From Microbacterium sp. SORGH_AS_0969 (GTDB lineage: Bacteria > Actinomycetota > Actinomycetes > Actinomycetales > Microbacteriaceae), in NCBI RefSeq assembly GCF_030818255.1, contig NZ_JAUTAG010000001.1, positions 1,364,001 to 1,428,000 of the forward strand: a DNA stretch of 64,000 bases, written 5' to 3'. Below the pieces are notes generated by a model. The model was not told the origin of the DNA. It saw only the letters and a program-made list of their open reading frames with translations, and ran no database searches. This document shows, piece by piece, positions 33,696 through 44,429 of the stretch; position 1 is the first letter of the stretch, and each line of letters opens with the position of its first letter. The position numbers were made by a program, and so were the translations under genes.

Positions 33696-34919
33696 GTGTC
33701 GTCGACGGGTGCGGGATCGCGCTCGGTCACGACACGGGAGGCGATCACGATCAGCACGCTCACTGCCCCCGTCGCCGCTCCGACGGCGAAGAGCCCCGGC
33801 CCCCTCGATAAGGTCCGCAACCTGCCCTCCCTCACGGGACTGCGCTGGGCCACGGCGATGCTCATCTTCGGCCACCACCTCATGGCGGTCGAATATTTCG
33901 GGGGCACGCCCGGCGTGATCTGGGGGACCCTCTTCGAGGCCGGGAAGACCGGCGTGACCCTGTTCTTCATCCTCTCGGGCTTCGTGCTGGCGTGGGGATA
34001 CAAGCCGCAGCAGACCGCGCGGTCGTTCTGGTGGCACCGCATCGCGCGGATCTATCCGCTGCACCTCGTCGGGGTCGGGCTCGCGCTGGTCGCCGCGGCC
34101 ACCCTCGTCCCCGAGATCCGCACCGACGGCACCGCGCCCGTGGTCGCGAACGCCTTCCTCGTCAACGGCTGGGTGCCCGACTGGTGGCAGGCGGGCAACC
34201 CCGCGAGTTGGTCGCTCGTGTGCGAGGCGTTCTTCTACCTCACCTTCCCCTTCCTCATCCGCCCGCTCGCGCGCGCGTCGAACCGGGCACTCGGCGTCGT
34301 GGTCGTGGCATCCCTCGTCGTCGCCGCACTCGCGCCGCAGATCGCGTCGATGTCGCCGATCCCGATGTCGGCCGCGTCGACCCCGCTGCTGCGGATGCCT
34401 GAGTTCGTGATCGGCGTGAGCCTCGCGCTGCTGATGAAGAAGAGCGCGTGGCAGCCGGTTCGGCTGGTCGTCGCGGTGCCGCTCGCGGTCGCCGGGTACG
34501 CGTTGTCGGAGGCGCCGACGCTGCCCGGCACCGACATCCACCCGGGGCTCGCCGCCACCGTCGGCTCCTACGCTCTGCTCGTCGCCTCGCTCGCGAACGC
34601 CGACGCCCGGGCGAACTCGACCTTCCTCGCGCGGCCCCTCTGGCAAGAGCTCGGACGCGTGTCGTTCGCGTTCTATCTCGTGCACCTGCTCGTCATCGCC
34701 TCGGTCTCGTCGGCGTGGCCCGACGGACACCCGCAGCTGCCGTGGCGTCAGGCCGTGCCGCTCGCGCTCGCGGCCTTCGGGATCGCGCTCGCCCTCGCCT
34801 GGGCGATGCACAAGCTCATCGAGATCCCGGCGCAGCGGTGGCTGCTGCGCTACGACCGGTCGCGGTCCGCGGCCCGGCCTTCCTCGGTGCGCTCGGCCCC
34901 CCTCGTCGCGAATCGCTGA
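33696..34919 (+). CDS. acyltransferase family 3 membrane protein (OafA-like)
   Basis: A 407-residue multi-span membrane acyltransferase that would O-acylate a cell-surface glycan. The N-terminal motif LTGLRWATAMLIFGHHLMAV supplies the catalytic His. FFILSGFVLAWGY and SFWWHRIARIYPLHLVGVGL are the classic downstream segments, and LVCEAFFYLTFPFLIRPLAR is also conserved. About ten helices are predicted. No C-terminal SGNH domain is present. The start is GTG at 33696; the first 35 residues look disordered. No polysaccharide genes are adjacent. Confidence 0.9.
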   Translation: MSSTGAGSRSVTTREAITISTLTAPVAAPTAKSPGPLDKVRNLPSLTGLRWATAMLIFGHHLMAVEYFGGTPGVIWGTLFEAGKTGVTLFFILSGFVLAWGYKPQQTARSFWWHRIARIYPLHLVGVGLALVAAATLVPEIRTDGTAPVVANAFLVNGWVPDWWQAGNPASWSLVCEAFFYLTFPFLIRPLARASNRALGVVVVASLVVAALAPQIASMSPIPMSAASTPLLRMPEFVIGVSLALLMKKSAWQPVRLVVAVPLAVAGYALSEAPTLPGTDIHPGLAATVGSYALLVASLANADARANSTFLARPLWQELGRVSFAFYLVHLLVIASVSSAWPDGHPQLPWRQAVPLALAAFGIALALAWAMHKLIEIPAQRWLLRYDRSRSAARPSSVRSAPLVANR

Positions 34920-35000
34920 CGCGCAGAGCTTCCGTCCCGGGCGCCGACTGGACCCGGATGCCGCTGTGACGGCATCCTGTGACGAGGACAGGGGGCGGAC

Positions 35001-36257
35001 ATGACGCAGCGCGCAACGAAGACGCACGGTACTCGGGTGATCGTGGGAGCCGCCGTCGTCGCGCTGGCCCTCGCGTTCGGGGGAGGAATCGGAGCGGCAT
35101 CGGCGGCCGGGCCGGCCGGGTCGACGGCATCCGGAACCGTCGTGCGCGACAGCGGGCGGGTCGTCGTCTACTACCAAAAGCAGTTCGTCGACGGATCGAC
35201 GGGCGCGTACATCTCGCCGCTGCCCCTCGTGACCGAGAACACCGGCGTTGACGTCGTCAACCTCGCCGCGGTGCACATGAACGCCGACGAACTGCGGCTC
35301 AACGATCTGCTGCCGGACGACCCCTCCTTCGACACGATGTGGAGCGAACTGGCCGAGATCCAGCGGTCGGGGGTCGCCGTCGTCGGGATGATCGGCGGCG
35401 CGCAGAACGCCACCTGGCAGAGCCTGACCGACGACTACGACGTGCAGTACGCGCGGCTCCGGGACTTCGTCGAGGCGCACGCGCTCGACGGCATCGATCT
35501 CGACGTCGAGACCGACACCGACATCTCGGTGGTCGAGAAGGTGGTCGCCGACCTGAGCGCCGACTTCGGCCCGTCGTTCCTCATCACGCTGTCGCCCGTG
35601 ACCGCGGCGCTGGTGGGGGAGGACAACCTCTCGGGATTCGACTACGACGACCTGTACCGCAGCTCGGGGGACTCGATCGACTGGTTCAACACGCAGTTCT
35701 ATTGCGGGTGGGGCGATCCCACCGCGGCGGACTACGGCGAGATCGTCGACTACCAGAGCACGAAGGGCGCCGGGATCCCGGCGTCGAAGATCGTGATCGC
35801 CGCCCTCACGAACCCCGACAACTGCGGGGACGGATGGGTTCCGCTCGACGAGCTGACGGCGTCGATCCAGGAGATCAAGACCACGACCCCCACCTTCGGC
35901 GGAATCGCGGGATGGGAGTACTTCAACTCGCTCCCCGGCGGGACGGAGGCGCCGTGGAAGTGGGCAGCCGTGATGCGCGCGGCGATCGACGAGCCGCTGC
36001 CGACGCCGACGCGGACGCCGACGGCGAGCCCGACGACGACCCCGACCGCGGAGCCCGCCCCGGTTCCGACGGCGACCCCCACGCCCGCGTCCGGCGTCCT
36101 CGCCGCGAGCGGTCAGGACTCGTCGGGACTCGTCGCGGGCGGCATCATCGGGGCGATCGCCGTCCTCGTCGGAGCCGTTGCGCTGGCGGTGGCGGCCTTC
36201 CGCCGACGCGCGTCGGTGGAAAGGTGGGCCCTGGAGTCTCGGCAGCCCCGCGACTAG
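35001..36257 (+). CDS. surface-anchored GH18-type glycosidase/chitinase-like protein
   Basis: A 418-residue exported protein with a signal peptide (VIVGAAVVALALAFGGGIGA, cleavage near AASA). The GH18 barrel has the catalytic DxxDxDxE motif DGIDLDVE, with the acid Glu intact. A Pro/Thr linker (TPTRTPTASPTTTPT) follows, then one C-terminal helix and a basic tail (AFRRRAS), so it stays in the envelope. It resembles endo-beta-N-acetylglucosaminidase or chitinase-like proteins. There is no chitin-binding domain. Substrate is not fixed. Confidence 0.85.
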   Translation: MTQRATKTHGTRVIVGAAVVALALAFGGGIGAASAAGPAGSTASGTVVRDSGRVVVYYQKQFVDGSTGAYISPLPLVTENTGVDVVNLAAVHMNADELRLNDLLPDDPSFDTMWSELAEIQRSGVAVVGMIGGAQNATWQSLTDDYDVQYARLRDFVEAHALDGIDLDVETDTDISVVEKVVADLSADFGPSFLITLSPVTAALVGEDNLSGFDYDDLYRSSGDSIDWFNTQFYCGWGDPTAADYGEIVDYQSTKGAGIPASKIVIAALTNPDNCGDGWVPLDELTASIQEIKTTTPTFGGIAGWEYFNSLPGGTEAPWKWAAVMRAAIDEPLPTPTRTPTASPTTTPTAEPAPVPTATPTPASGVLAASGQDSSGLVAGGIIGAIAVLVGAVALAVAAFRRRASVERWALESRQPRD

Positions 36258-36266
36258 GCTCGCCGG

Positions 36267-36425
36267 ATGTTCTCAGCTGTCGGAGGCGCCCACCTGCTCA
36301 TCCTTCTGCTCGGCTGGCTGGTCGCGCTCGCGGTCATCGGCCTGGTGACGTACTTCGTCGTGCGCTTGGCCGTGCTGCACGCTCTGAAGGCGCACACGCG
36401 CTGGCTCGACGGCGGCAAGCAGTAG
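36267..36425 (+). CDS. small single-pass membrane protein
   Basis: A 52-residue frame, MFSAVGGAHLLILLLGWLVA followed by a basic end, THRWL-like and terminating GGK Q. One long helix spans about residues 8-36. TAGGCT (36255-36260) lies six bases before the ATG, a leaderless promoter pattern. Codon use matches neighbouring genes. Function unknown. Confidence 0.55.
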   Translation: MFSAVGGAHLLILLLGWLVALAVIGLVTYFVVRLAVLHALKAHTRWLDGGKQ

Positions 36426-36532
36426 CTGCGGTCGGTCAACCACGCACCGTCCGCAGAGCCGATCGCTCCCGACCGGTGGGCAGCGTCCGCACCTCGTCGG
36501 CCTCACGCACATACCTCGAGCGGACCGTTGTC

Positions 36533-36552
36533 CACGATTCGTGACAATTGTC
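36533..36552. promoter_or_regulatory. overlapping palindromes before the NTase/HEPN operon
   Basis: CACGATTCGTG (36533-36543) and GACAATTGTC (36543-36552) are perfect palindromes about 40 bp before the start. The stretch to 36585 also repeats TGTCA. They are likely operator or promoter elements for autoregulation of the toxin-antitoxin pair. Confidence 0.45.
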
Positions 36553-36585
36553 TAGAAATCGATACAAGCGTGTCAAAATCGTGTC

Positions 36586-37215
36586 ATGAACTTGTCGGAG
36601 CCCCTTGAGGGTCTCATGTCCCCCGTGGAGGCTGCCGTGCTCCGGGTTCTGAGCCGCACCGATGCCGGACTCTCCGGGAGACAGGCTCACGCTCTGGCGG
36701 GTGAGGGCTCCATCACGACAGTTCATCGCGCGTTGCGGAACCTGGCCCACGTCGGTCTCGCGGTGGTCGAGGTCCGACCTCCTTCCCTGATCTATCGGCC
36801 GAACCGTGAGCACGTGCTGTGGAGCGCAGTCGATAGTGCGCTGCGGGCTCGTGAGCGCGCCATCGACGGCATCCGACAATTCTTCGTAGACAACGTGCCA
36901 GAGGAGGTTCCTCTGGACTGGCATGTCACGGCGACGCTCTATGGGTCAGTGGCGCGTCGGACCTCGACAGCGGACTCTGACGTTGACGTTCTCGTCGTCT
37001 TCCCGGACGACTTCGATTCAGACGCCCGAGCCGACTTCGTCCTTCGGCTCGCTGAGAGGATCGAGGAGCTGACGGGAAACGACGCGCAGGTGAACAGCTT
37101 GCTCCGCGGGGAGTTCCTCCTTCGGCAGGGCGAGGATGATCCATTCCTCTCCAACGTCACTAACGAGGGCATACACCTGTTCGGGCCGACTCCAGATATG
37201 TGGCGAGCAGTGTGA
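36586..37215 (+). CDS. winged-helix nucleotidyltransferase (MNT-type antitoxin)
   Basis: A 209-residue protein. The N-terminal 75 residues form a winged helix (SPVEAAVLRVLSRTDAGLSG, SITTVHRALRNLAHVGLAV). The minimal nucleotidyltransferase core follows with GSVARRTSTADSDVDVLVVF: the GS pair at 120-121 and the SDVD metal motif at 131-134. MNT proteins of this kind neutralise HEPN toxins by adding AMP. The gene overlaps the HEPN-like gene by GTGA. A separate DNA-binding domain fits autoregulation through the palindromes upstream. Confidence 0.82.
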   Translation: MNLSEPLEGLMSPVEAAVLRVLSRTDAGLSGRQAHALAGEGSITTVHRALRNLAHVGLAVVEVRPPSLIYRPNREHVLWSAVDSALRARERAIDGIRQFFVDNVPEEVPLDWHVTATLYGSVARRTSTADSDVDVLVVFPDDFDSDARADFVLRLAERIEELTGNDAQVNSLLRGEFLLRQGEDDPFLSNVTNEGIHLFGPTPDMWRAV

Positions 37216-37622
37216 CGCCGCGCATGAGCTCGCGTCGTCAGGCGATGGACGCAGTGGCGGTGTCCATCCGGATGAAAGATGCTCTCACGCGTCTGGACTC
37301 GGCCGAGCTGCAACTCAGCGGGGCTAATCCGCACGAGTGGAAGCATGCAGCTGAAATTGCCGTGAGTGCAGGGATTGCCGCGAGTGACGCCGTATGCGGT
37401 CATACCCTCGGCTTCAAGATCGCGGCCGAATCCCATCGTGATGCGGTGGCGGCGTTGAAGGAGGCAGCAGGGGCTGCGGTCGCAAAGCACCTCGATGCGT
37501 TGCTCGCGGCGAAGTCCGTGCAGTCGTACGGTGACCGTCTGCCGTCACGAAAAGACTGCGAGCGCTTGGTTCTGCACGCGCGGCGTCTCATCGAGGCGGC
37601 CGACGGCATCCTCCGCACGTGA
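37212..37622 (+). CDS. HEPN-like (SAV_6107-type) putative toxin
   Basis: A 136-residue, all-helical protein coupled to the nucleotidyltransferase gene (GTG at 37212 overlapping TGA; an ATG at 37224 is the alternative start). Helices include RMKDALTRLDSAELQLSGAN, KHAAEIAVSAGIAASDAVCG and KDCERLVLHARRLIEAADGI. The pattern fits the SAV_6107-like HEPN group, usually found next to MNT genes. A canonical Rx4-6H RNase motif is not clearly present, so nuclease activity is uncertain. Confidence 0.65.
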   Translation: MTPRMSSRRQAMDAVAVSIRMKDALTRLDSAELQLSGANPHEWKHAAEIAVSAGIAASDAVCGHTLGFKIAAESHRDAVAALKEAAGAAVAKHLDALLAAKSVQSYGDRLPSRKDCERLVLHARRLIEAADGILRT

Positions 37623-37649
37623 CCCATCCCGCGTCCAGCGAGCCCTCGG

Positions 37650-37655
37650 TACACT
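37650..37655 (+). promoter_or_regulatory. leaderless -10 box of the SDR gene
   Basis: TACACT ends five bases before the GTG at 37661, inside the short gap after the HEPN-like gene. This decides the SDR start over the in-frame GTG at 37619. Confidence 0.5.
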
Positions 37656-37660
37656 TCCCT

Positions 37661-39232
37661 GTGCCCGAAACACCCCCCAGCCCCGATCGTGACGCCGATC
37701 GCGTCACCGCGCCGGATGCCGCCGCGCCGCTGACCGGTGCGGATCCGGATGCCACGGACGCCGGTGCCGCGCCCGACGTCGAGCGCGTGGCATCCATCGA
37801 TCCGGCCGAACTCGAGATCGCGTTGCGCGTCATCGACGCAGCGTCGTCGCTCGATCGCGAAGACCCCGCGTATATCGCGCTGCGCCGCCAGACCGGCAAG
37901 CTCTACAAGGACGTCAAGCGGCAGTCGCGGCGCGAGAAGCGCCAGCGCATCGCCGACGCCGACCGCGCGGTCGTCGCCGCCACGGCGACCGGTGCCGCCG
38001 ACCGCATCGACGACGAGACGCGCGGCATCCCGCTCGCGACCCGCACGACAACGCCGTTCGCCGGAGAGCTGATCAAAGCCCGCGCCTGCTACATCTGCAA
38101 GCAGGACTACACCCTCGTCGACGCGTTCTACCACCAGCTGTGCCCCGACTGCGCGGCGATGAGCCACGCCAAGCGCGACGCTCGCACCGACCTCACCGGC
38201 AAGCGCGCGCTGCTCACCGGAGGTCGCGCCAAGATCGGCATGTACATCGCGCTGCGGCTGCTGCGCGACGGCGCCCACACGACGATCACGACGCGCTTCC
38301 CGCGCGACGCTGTGCGGCGCTTCTCGTCGCTGCCCGACAGCGCCGACTGGCTGCACCGGCTCAAGGTCGTGGGCATCGACCTGCGTGATCCCGCCCAGGT
38401 GATCGGACTCGCCGAGTCGGTGGCATCCGATGGTCCGCTCGACATCCTCATCAACAACGCAGCTCAAACCGTCCGGCGCTCGCCGGGGGCGTACAAACCC
38501 CTGGTGGATGCCGAACTCGCACCGCTCCCGGACGGACCGCTGCCCGAGCTGGTCACCTTCGGCCACACGAACGACGCGCACCCGCTCGCTCTCGCGCAGT
38601 CGGTGTCGGCGCATCCGATCCTCGCGTCGGCCGCGCGCACGGCGGAGGAGCTGACCGCCGAGGCGATGGCGGCGGGTTCGTCGTCGCTCGAGCGCCTGGC
38701 GGCGGGCACCGCGATCGACGCGGGCGGGCTCGTGCCCGACGAGGACCGCATCAACAGCTGGACGCAGCACGTCGACCAGGTCGAGCCCCTCGAGATGCTC
38801 GAGGTGCAGCTGGCCAACATGACCGCGCCGTTCCTGCTGGTGAGCCGCCTGCGCCCCGCGATGGCCGCGTCGACGGCGCGGCGGAAGTACATCGTCAACG
38901 TCTCGGCGATGGAGGGCGTGTTCGGCCGCGGATACAAGGGTCCGGGCCACCCGCACACCAACATGGCGAAGGCCGCGCTCAACATGCTCACGCGCACGAG
39001 CGCCCGCGAGATGTTCGAGTCGGACGGCATCCTGATGACCGCGGTCGACACCGGCTGGATCACCGACGAGCGTCCGCACTTCACCAAGGTGCGCCTCGCC
39101 GAGGAGGGGTTCCACGCCCCGCTCGACCTCGTCGACGGAGCCGCACGCGTGTACGACCCGATCGTGCGCGGCGAGGCCGGCGAAGACCTCTTCGGCATCT
39201 TCCTGAAGGACTACCGCAAGAGCTCCTGGTGA
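37661..39232 (+). CDS. short-chain dehydrogenase with N-terminal zinc-ribbon extension
   Basis: A 523-residue protein, twice the usual SDR length. Residues 1-120 are disordered and then helical and highly charged (YKDVKRQSRREKRQRIADAD). A Cys4 ribbon, CYICKQDYTLVDAFYHQLC ending CPDC, follows. The Rossmann domain has a glycine motif LLTGGRAKIGMYIAL, an INNAAQT segment (NNAG-like) and VSAMEGVFGRGYKG then HTNMAKAALNML, with Ser but a shifted Tyr/Lys pair. An insert of about 100 residues separates the halves. Reaction and substrate are unknown; catalysis is uncertain because the YxxxK is not canonical. Confidence 0.8.
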   Translation: MPETPPSPDRDADRVTAPDAAAPLTGADPDATDAGAAPDVERVASIDPAELEIALRVIDAASSLDREDPAYIALRRQTGKLYKDVKRQSRREKRQRIADADRAVVAATATGAADRIDDETRGIPLATRTTTPFAGELIKARACYICKQDYTLVDAFYHQLCPDCAAMSHAKRDARTDLTGKRALLTGGRAKIGMYIALRLLRDGAHTTITTRFPRDAVRRFSSLPDSADWLHRLKVVGIDLRDPAQVIGLAESVASDGPLDILINNAAQTVRRSPGAYKPLVDAELAPLPDGPLPELVTFGHTNDAHPLALAQSVSAHPILASAARTAEELTAEAMAAGSSSLERLAAGTAIDAGGLVPDEDRINSWTQHVDQVEPLEMLEVQLANMTAPFLLVSRLRPAMAASTARRKYIVNVSAMEGVFGRGYKGPGHPHTNMAKAALNMLTRTSAREMFESDGILMTAVDTGWITDERPHFTKVRLAEEGFHAPLDLVDGAARVYDPIVRGEAGEDLFGIFLKDYRKSSW

Positions 39233-39257
39233 GCGTGTCGAGGTTCCGGGGTTGCGT

Positions 39258-39600
39258 GAGGTCCCTGAGCCTGTCGTAGGTCCCTGAGCTTGTCGTAGGT
39301 CCCTGAGCTTGTCGAAGGGACCGGAGGCTTCGACAAGCTCAGCCACCTGTGTTCAGCCCTTGATCAGTGGCCGCAGCACCCCTTCGTGGTTTCGCGAGGC
39401 CCCTGAGCTTGTCGAAGGGACCGGAGGCTTCGACAAGCTCAGCCACCTGTGTTCAGCCCTTGGTCAGTGGCCGCAGCACCCCTTCGTGGTTTCGCGAGGT
39501 CCCTGAGCCTGTCGAAGGTCCCTGAGCCTGTCGAAGGGACCGGAGGCTTCGACAAGCTCAGCCACCTGTGTTCAGCCCTTGGTCAGTGGCCGCAGCACCC
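39258..39600. repeat. tandem repeat array including copies of a gene end
   Basis: Units with CTGAGCTTGTCGAAGG facing CTTCGACAAGCTCAG, joined by TTCAGCCCTTGGTCAGTGG, recur with starts near 39352, 39452 and 39571 (spacing 100 and 119 bp). The last unit is the true 3' end of the gene 39572-39925; the other two are copies of its final codons and stop plus the terminator hairpin. Only one or a few bases differ (GATCAG against GGTCAG). Confidence 0.8.
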
Positions 39601-39925
39601 CTTCGTCGACGGGGAACGCCACGTCGTAGAACAACTGCGGCGCACCGACGGCGCCCCAGTCGTCTTTCTTGACCCGGATGCCGGAGGTCGAGACCTCGGC
39701 GATGCGTACCCGCAGCCACGACCCGTCGGCGAGGCGCAGCTCGTACATGTCGGCGAGGTAGCCGATCCCGCGCTCCTCGAGCGTCTCCTCAGCGGTCAGC
39801 CAGTCGACCGCCTCGGGCGAGCGCCGGCCAAGCAGGTCGATGACGACGAAGCCGTCGCCGTTCGGCTCCATCCACCCGAGCACCTCGCCGTCGGGGCGTC
39901 GGTGCGTGATCCAGTCGCTGCGCAT
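39572..39925 (-). CDS. hypothetical protein
   Basis: A 117-residue soluble, acidic protein I do not recognise, with a mostly beta pattern: ITHRRPDGEVLGWMEPNGDG, MYELRLADGSWLRVRIAEVS and LFYDVAFPVDEGVLRPLTKG. TAGGCT on the minus strand (39933-39938) lies seven bases before the ATG, a leaderless promoter. Its 3' end is part of the tandem array described above. Confidence 0.65.
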   Translation of the reverse strand: MRSDWITHRRPDGEVLGWMEPNGDGFVVIDLLGRRSPEAVDWLTAEETLEERGIGYLADMYELRLADGSWLRVRIAEVSTSGIRVKKDDWGAVGAPQLFYDVAFPVDEGVLRPLTKG

Positions 39926-39957
39926 GGCGTCGAGCCTACGGCCGGTGCCTCGGCTGG

Positions 39958-40020
39958 TCGACTGTCCAAGACACGCCGCATTGGGCGCGGCGGTTACGGC
40001 GTGTCTCGGACACTCAACGG
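39958..40020. repeat. TGTCCAAGACACGCCG palindromic repeat, copy 1
   Basis: ACTGTCCAAGACACGCCGC faces CGGCGTGTCTCGGACACTC across about 15 bp. It lies upstream of the hypothetical gene 39572-39925. It is the same family as copies 2 (40095-40154) and 3 (46676-46737). Confidence 0.75.
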
Positions 40021-40094
40021 GTTTGGTGACATCCCGTGCCGGCCCGGCGCCCGGCGCCCGACGCGCCGCGCGCCCGGTGCCGTGCCGGCCCTGG

Positions 40095-40154
40095 TCGACC
40101 GTCCAAGACGCGCCGTAATGCGAGGGGGAGTTGCGGCGCGTCTTGGACACTCGA
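40095..40154. repeat. TGTCCAAGACACGCCG palindromic repeat, copy 2
   Basis: TCGACCGTCCAAGACGCGCC faces GGCGCGTCTTGGACACTCGA. The arms have compensating changes relative to copy 1 (ACGCGCC with GGCGCGT), so the pairing is kept although the sequence differs. It ends 23 bp before the carboxylase promoter. Confidence 0.75.
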
Positions 40155-40176
40155 CCGCGATGAGAACGCCGACCCG

Positions 40177-40226
40177 TAGACAACTCGATTACCGAGCCGT
40201 AACCTAACTGCATTACTGATCGGTAA
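40177..40226 (+). promoter_or_regulatory. promoter and two TetR-type operators of the acyl-CoA carboxylase operon
   Basis: TAGACA (40177-40182) and TAACCT (40200-40205) with a 17-bp spacer make a good promoter. Two related imperfect palindromes, TTACCGAGCCGTAA (40189-40202, inside the promoter) and TTACTGATCGGTAA (40213-40226, over the start region), lie 24 bp apart. They are probable sites for the TetR protein encoded last in this operon. Confidence 0.75.
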
Positions 40227-40243
40227 CTCAACGAGGAGTTGTC

Positions 40244-41794
40244 ATGATGCAGGCCTACCGCGAGCTCGTCGCCCAGCTGCGCGAGCGGCGCGAGACGATC
40301 GCGAGAGGCGGACCGGATGCCACGCGCGAGCGCCACGTCGCCCGCGGCAAGATGCTCGCCCGGGACCGCATCGACGAACTGCTCGACGTCGGGAGCCCGT
40401 TCCTCGAGGTCGCGCCGCTCGCGGCCTACGGGATGTACGGTGGCGACTGCCCCGCCGGCGGCGTGGTCGCGGGCATCGGGCTCGTCCACGGCCGGCACGT
40501 GATGGTGGTCGCCAACGACGCGACCGTGAAGGGCGGCAGCTACTTCCCGATCACGGTGAAGAAGCACCTGCGCGCGCAGGAGATCGCCGCCGAGAACCGC
40601 CTGCCGTGCGTGTACCTCGTCGACTCGGGCGGAGCGTTCCTCCCGATGCAGGACGAGGTCTTCCCCGACCGCGACCACTTCGGCCGCATCTTCTACAACC
40701 AGGCTCGCATGTCGCGCGACGGCATCCCGCAGATCGCGGCGGTGCTCGGCTCGTCGACCGCGGGCGGCGCGTACGTCCCGGCGATGAGCGACGAGACCGT
40801 GATCGTGCGGAACCAGGGCACGATCTTCCTCGGTGGCCCGCCGCTGGTGAAGGCCGCGACCGGAGAGGTCGTCACCGCCGAAGACCTCGGCGGCGGCGTC
40901 GTGCACACCCGTGTCTCGGGCGTCGCCGACCACCTCGCCGAGGACGACGCCCACGCGCTCGAGATCGTGCGCGACATCGTCGCGACACTGCCTCCCCCCG
41001 AACAGCGGATGCCAGAGCCTGCCGCCGACCCCGAGAAAGACCCGCGAGAGCTCGAGGACATCGTGCCGGTCGAACTCACGACCCCCTACGACGCCCGCGA
41101 GATCCTCACGCGGATCGTCGATGCCGGCAGCATCCACGAGTTCAAGCGTGAGTACGGGGAGACCCTCGTCACCGCCTTCGCCCGGATCGAGGGGCACCGG
41201 GTCGGGATCATCGCGAACAACGGCGTCCTCTTCGGCGAATCGGCCCTCAAGGGGGCGCACTTCATCGAGCTGTGCGACCAGCGCGGCATCCCCCTGGTGT
41301 TCCTGCAGAACATCACCGGGTTCATGGTCGGCCGCGAGTACGAGTCGGGCGGCATCGCCAAGCACGGCGCGAAGATGGTCAACGCCGTCGCGTGCGCCTC
41401 GGTGCCCAAGCTCACCGTCGTGGTCGGTGGGTCCTTCGGCGCCGGCACCTACTCGATGTGCGGACGCGCCTACTCGCCGCGCTTCCTCTGGCTCTGGCCG
41501 GGCGCGCGCGTCTCGGTCATGGGTGGGCCGCAGGCGGCATCCGTCCTCTCCACCGTCCGCCGCGACCAGATCGAGGCCGGCGGCGGCGAATGGTCGGCCG
41601 ACGACCAGGCCGCCTTCGAGGCGCCGGTCCGCGAGCAGTACGAGCGACAGGGGAGCCCCTACTACTCGACAGCGCGGCTCTGGGACGACGGGATCATCGA
41701 GCCGGCACAGACCCGCGACGTCCTCGCCCTCGCCCTCGACGTCATCACTCGCTCGCCCCTCGACGCGCCGGGTTACGGCGTCTTCCGGATGTGA
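40244..41794 (+). CDS. acyl-CoA carboxylase carboxyltransferase (beta) subunit
   Basis: A 516-residue carboxyltransferase that moves CO2 from carboxybiotin to an acyl-CoA. Conserved segments: [59 protein letters not shown] and [20 protein letters not shown]. The PMQDEVFPD and [13 protein letters not shown] wording is closest to methylcrotonyl-CoA carboxylase beta subunits (MccB/LiuB), so leucine or isoprenoid-type acid breakdown is likely, though geranyl- or propionyl-CoA cannot be excluded. It is first in a five-gene operon ending in a TetR gene. An AGGAG ribosome site lies before the ATG. Confidence 0.9.
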   Translation: MMQAYRELVAQLRERRETIARGGPDATRERHVARGKMLARDRIDELLDVGSPFLEVAPLAAYGMYGGDCPAGGVVAGIGLVHGRHVMVVANDATVKGGSYFPITVKKHLRAQEIAAENRLPCVYLVDSGGAFLPMQDEVFPDRDHFGRIFYNQARMSRDGIPQIAAVLGSSTAGGAYVPAMSDETVIVRNQGTIFLGGPPLVKAATGEVVTAEDLGGGVVHTRVSGVADHLAEDDAHALEIVRDIVATLPPPEQRMPEPAADPEKDPRELEDIVPVELTTPYDAREILTRIVDAGSIHEFKREYGETLVTAFARIEGHRVGIIANNGVLFGESALKGAHFIELCDQRGIPLVFLQNITGFMVGREYESGGIAKHGAKMVNAVACASVPKLTVVVGGSFGAGTYSMCGRAYSPRFLWLWPGARVSVMGGPQAASVLSTVRRDQIEAGGGEWSADDQAAFEAPVREQYERQGSPYYSTARLWDDGIIEPAQTRDVLALALDVITRSPLDAPGYGVFRM

Positions 41795-41799
41795 CCCGC

Positions 41800-43898
<2,099 letters not shown>

Positions 43899-43902
<4 letters not shown>

Positions 43903-44429
43903 GTGGCATCCGGATCATCCAGAGAGGGCTCTACTTCGACGAGATCGAAGAGGGCGCGACCTACGTGCACAGCCCGGGTCGCACGGTGACCGAGGCCGAC
44001 AACGTCCTCTTCACGACACTGACGATGAACACGCAGTCACTGCACCTGGATGCCGCGTGGTCGGCGTCGACCGAGTTCAACGAGCGGCTGGTCAACAGCA
44101 TGTTCACGCTGTCGACGATGGTCGGGCTCTCGGTCGCGCAGCTCACGCAGGGCACGATCGTCGCGAACCTCGGGTTCAGCGACGTGCGCTTCCCGGCGCC
44201 CGTGCGCGTCGGCGACACGCTGTACGCCGAGACGCTCATCGCGGGTAAACGCCTATCGACCTCGCGGCCGGGCCAGGGGATCGTGGAGTTCGCCCACACG
44301 ATGCGCAACCAGAATGGGGTGGTGGTCGCCGAAGCGCGCCGCTCGACCCTCATGCTCGTAAGGCCCGCGATCGCGCCCGACTCCGACCGGGCCCCGGGCC
44401 CTGACCGTAACCCCGAGGAGGCGCCTTGA
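43899..44429 (+). CDS. MaoC-family enoyl-CoA hydratase-like protein
   Basis: A 176-residue hot-dog-fold protein, typical of the MaoC/mesaconyl-CoA hydratase group. Conserved parts are [20 protein letters not shown] with [13 protein letters not shown], and [20 protein letters not shown]. The catalytic Asp and His positions fall in TEAD and SLHLD. GTG at 43899 overlaps the carboxylase stop (GTGA). It would hydrate the unsaturated acyl-CoA made in this pathway. Confidence 0.88.

Noticed and set aside
39258..39600. Possible CRISPR array because of regularly spaced repeats
   Set aside because: The spacers are themselves identical and contain a gene end. There are no unique spacers and no cas genes.
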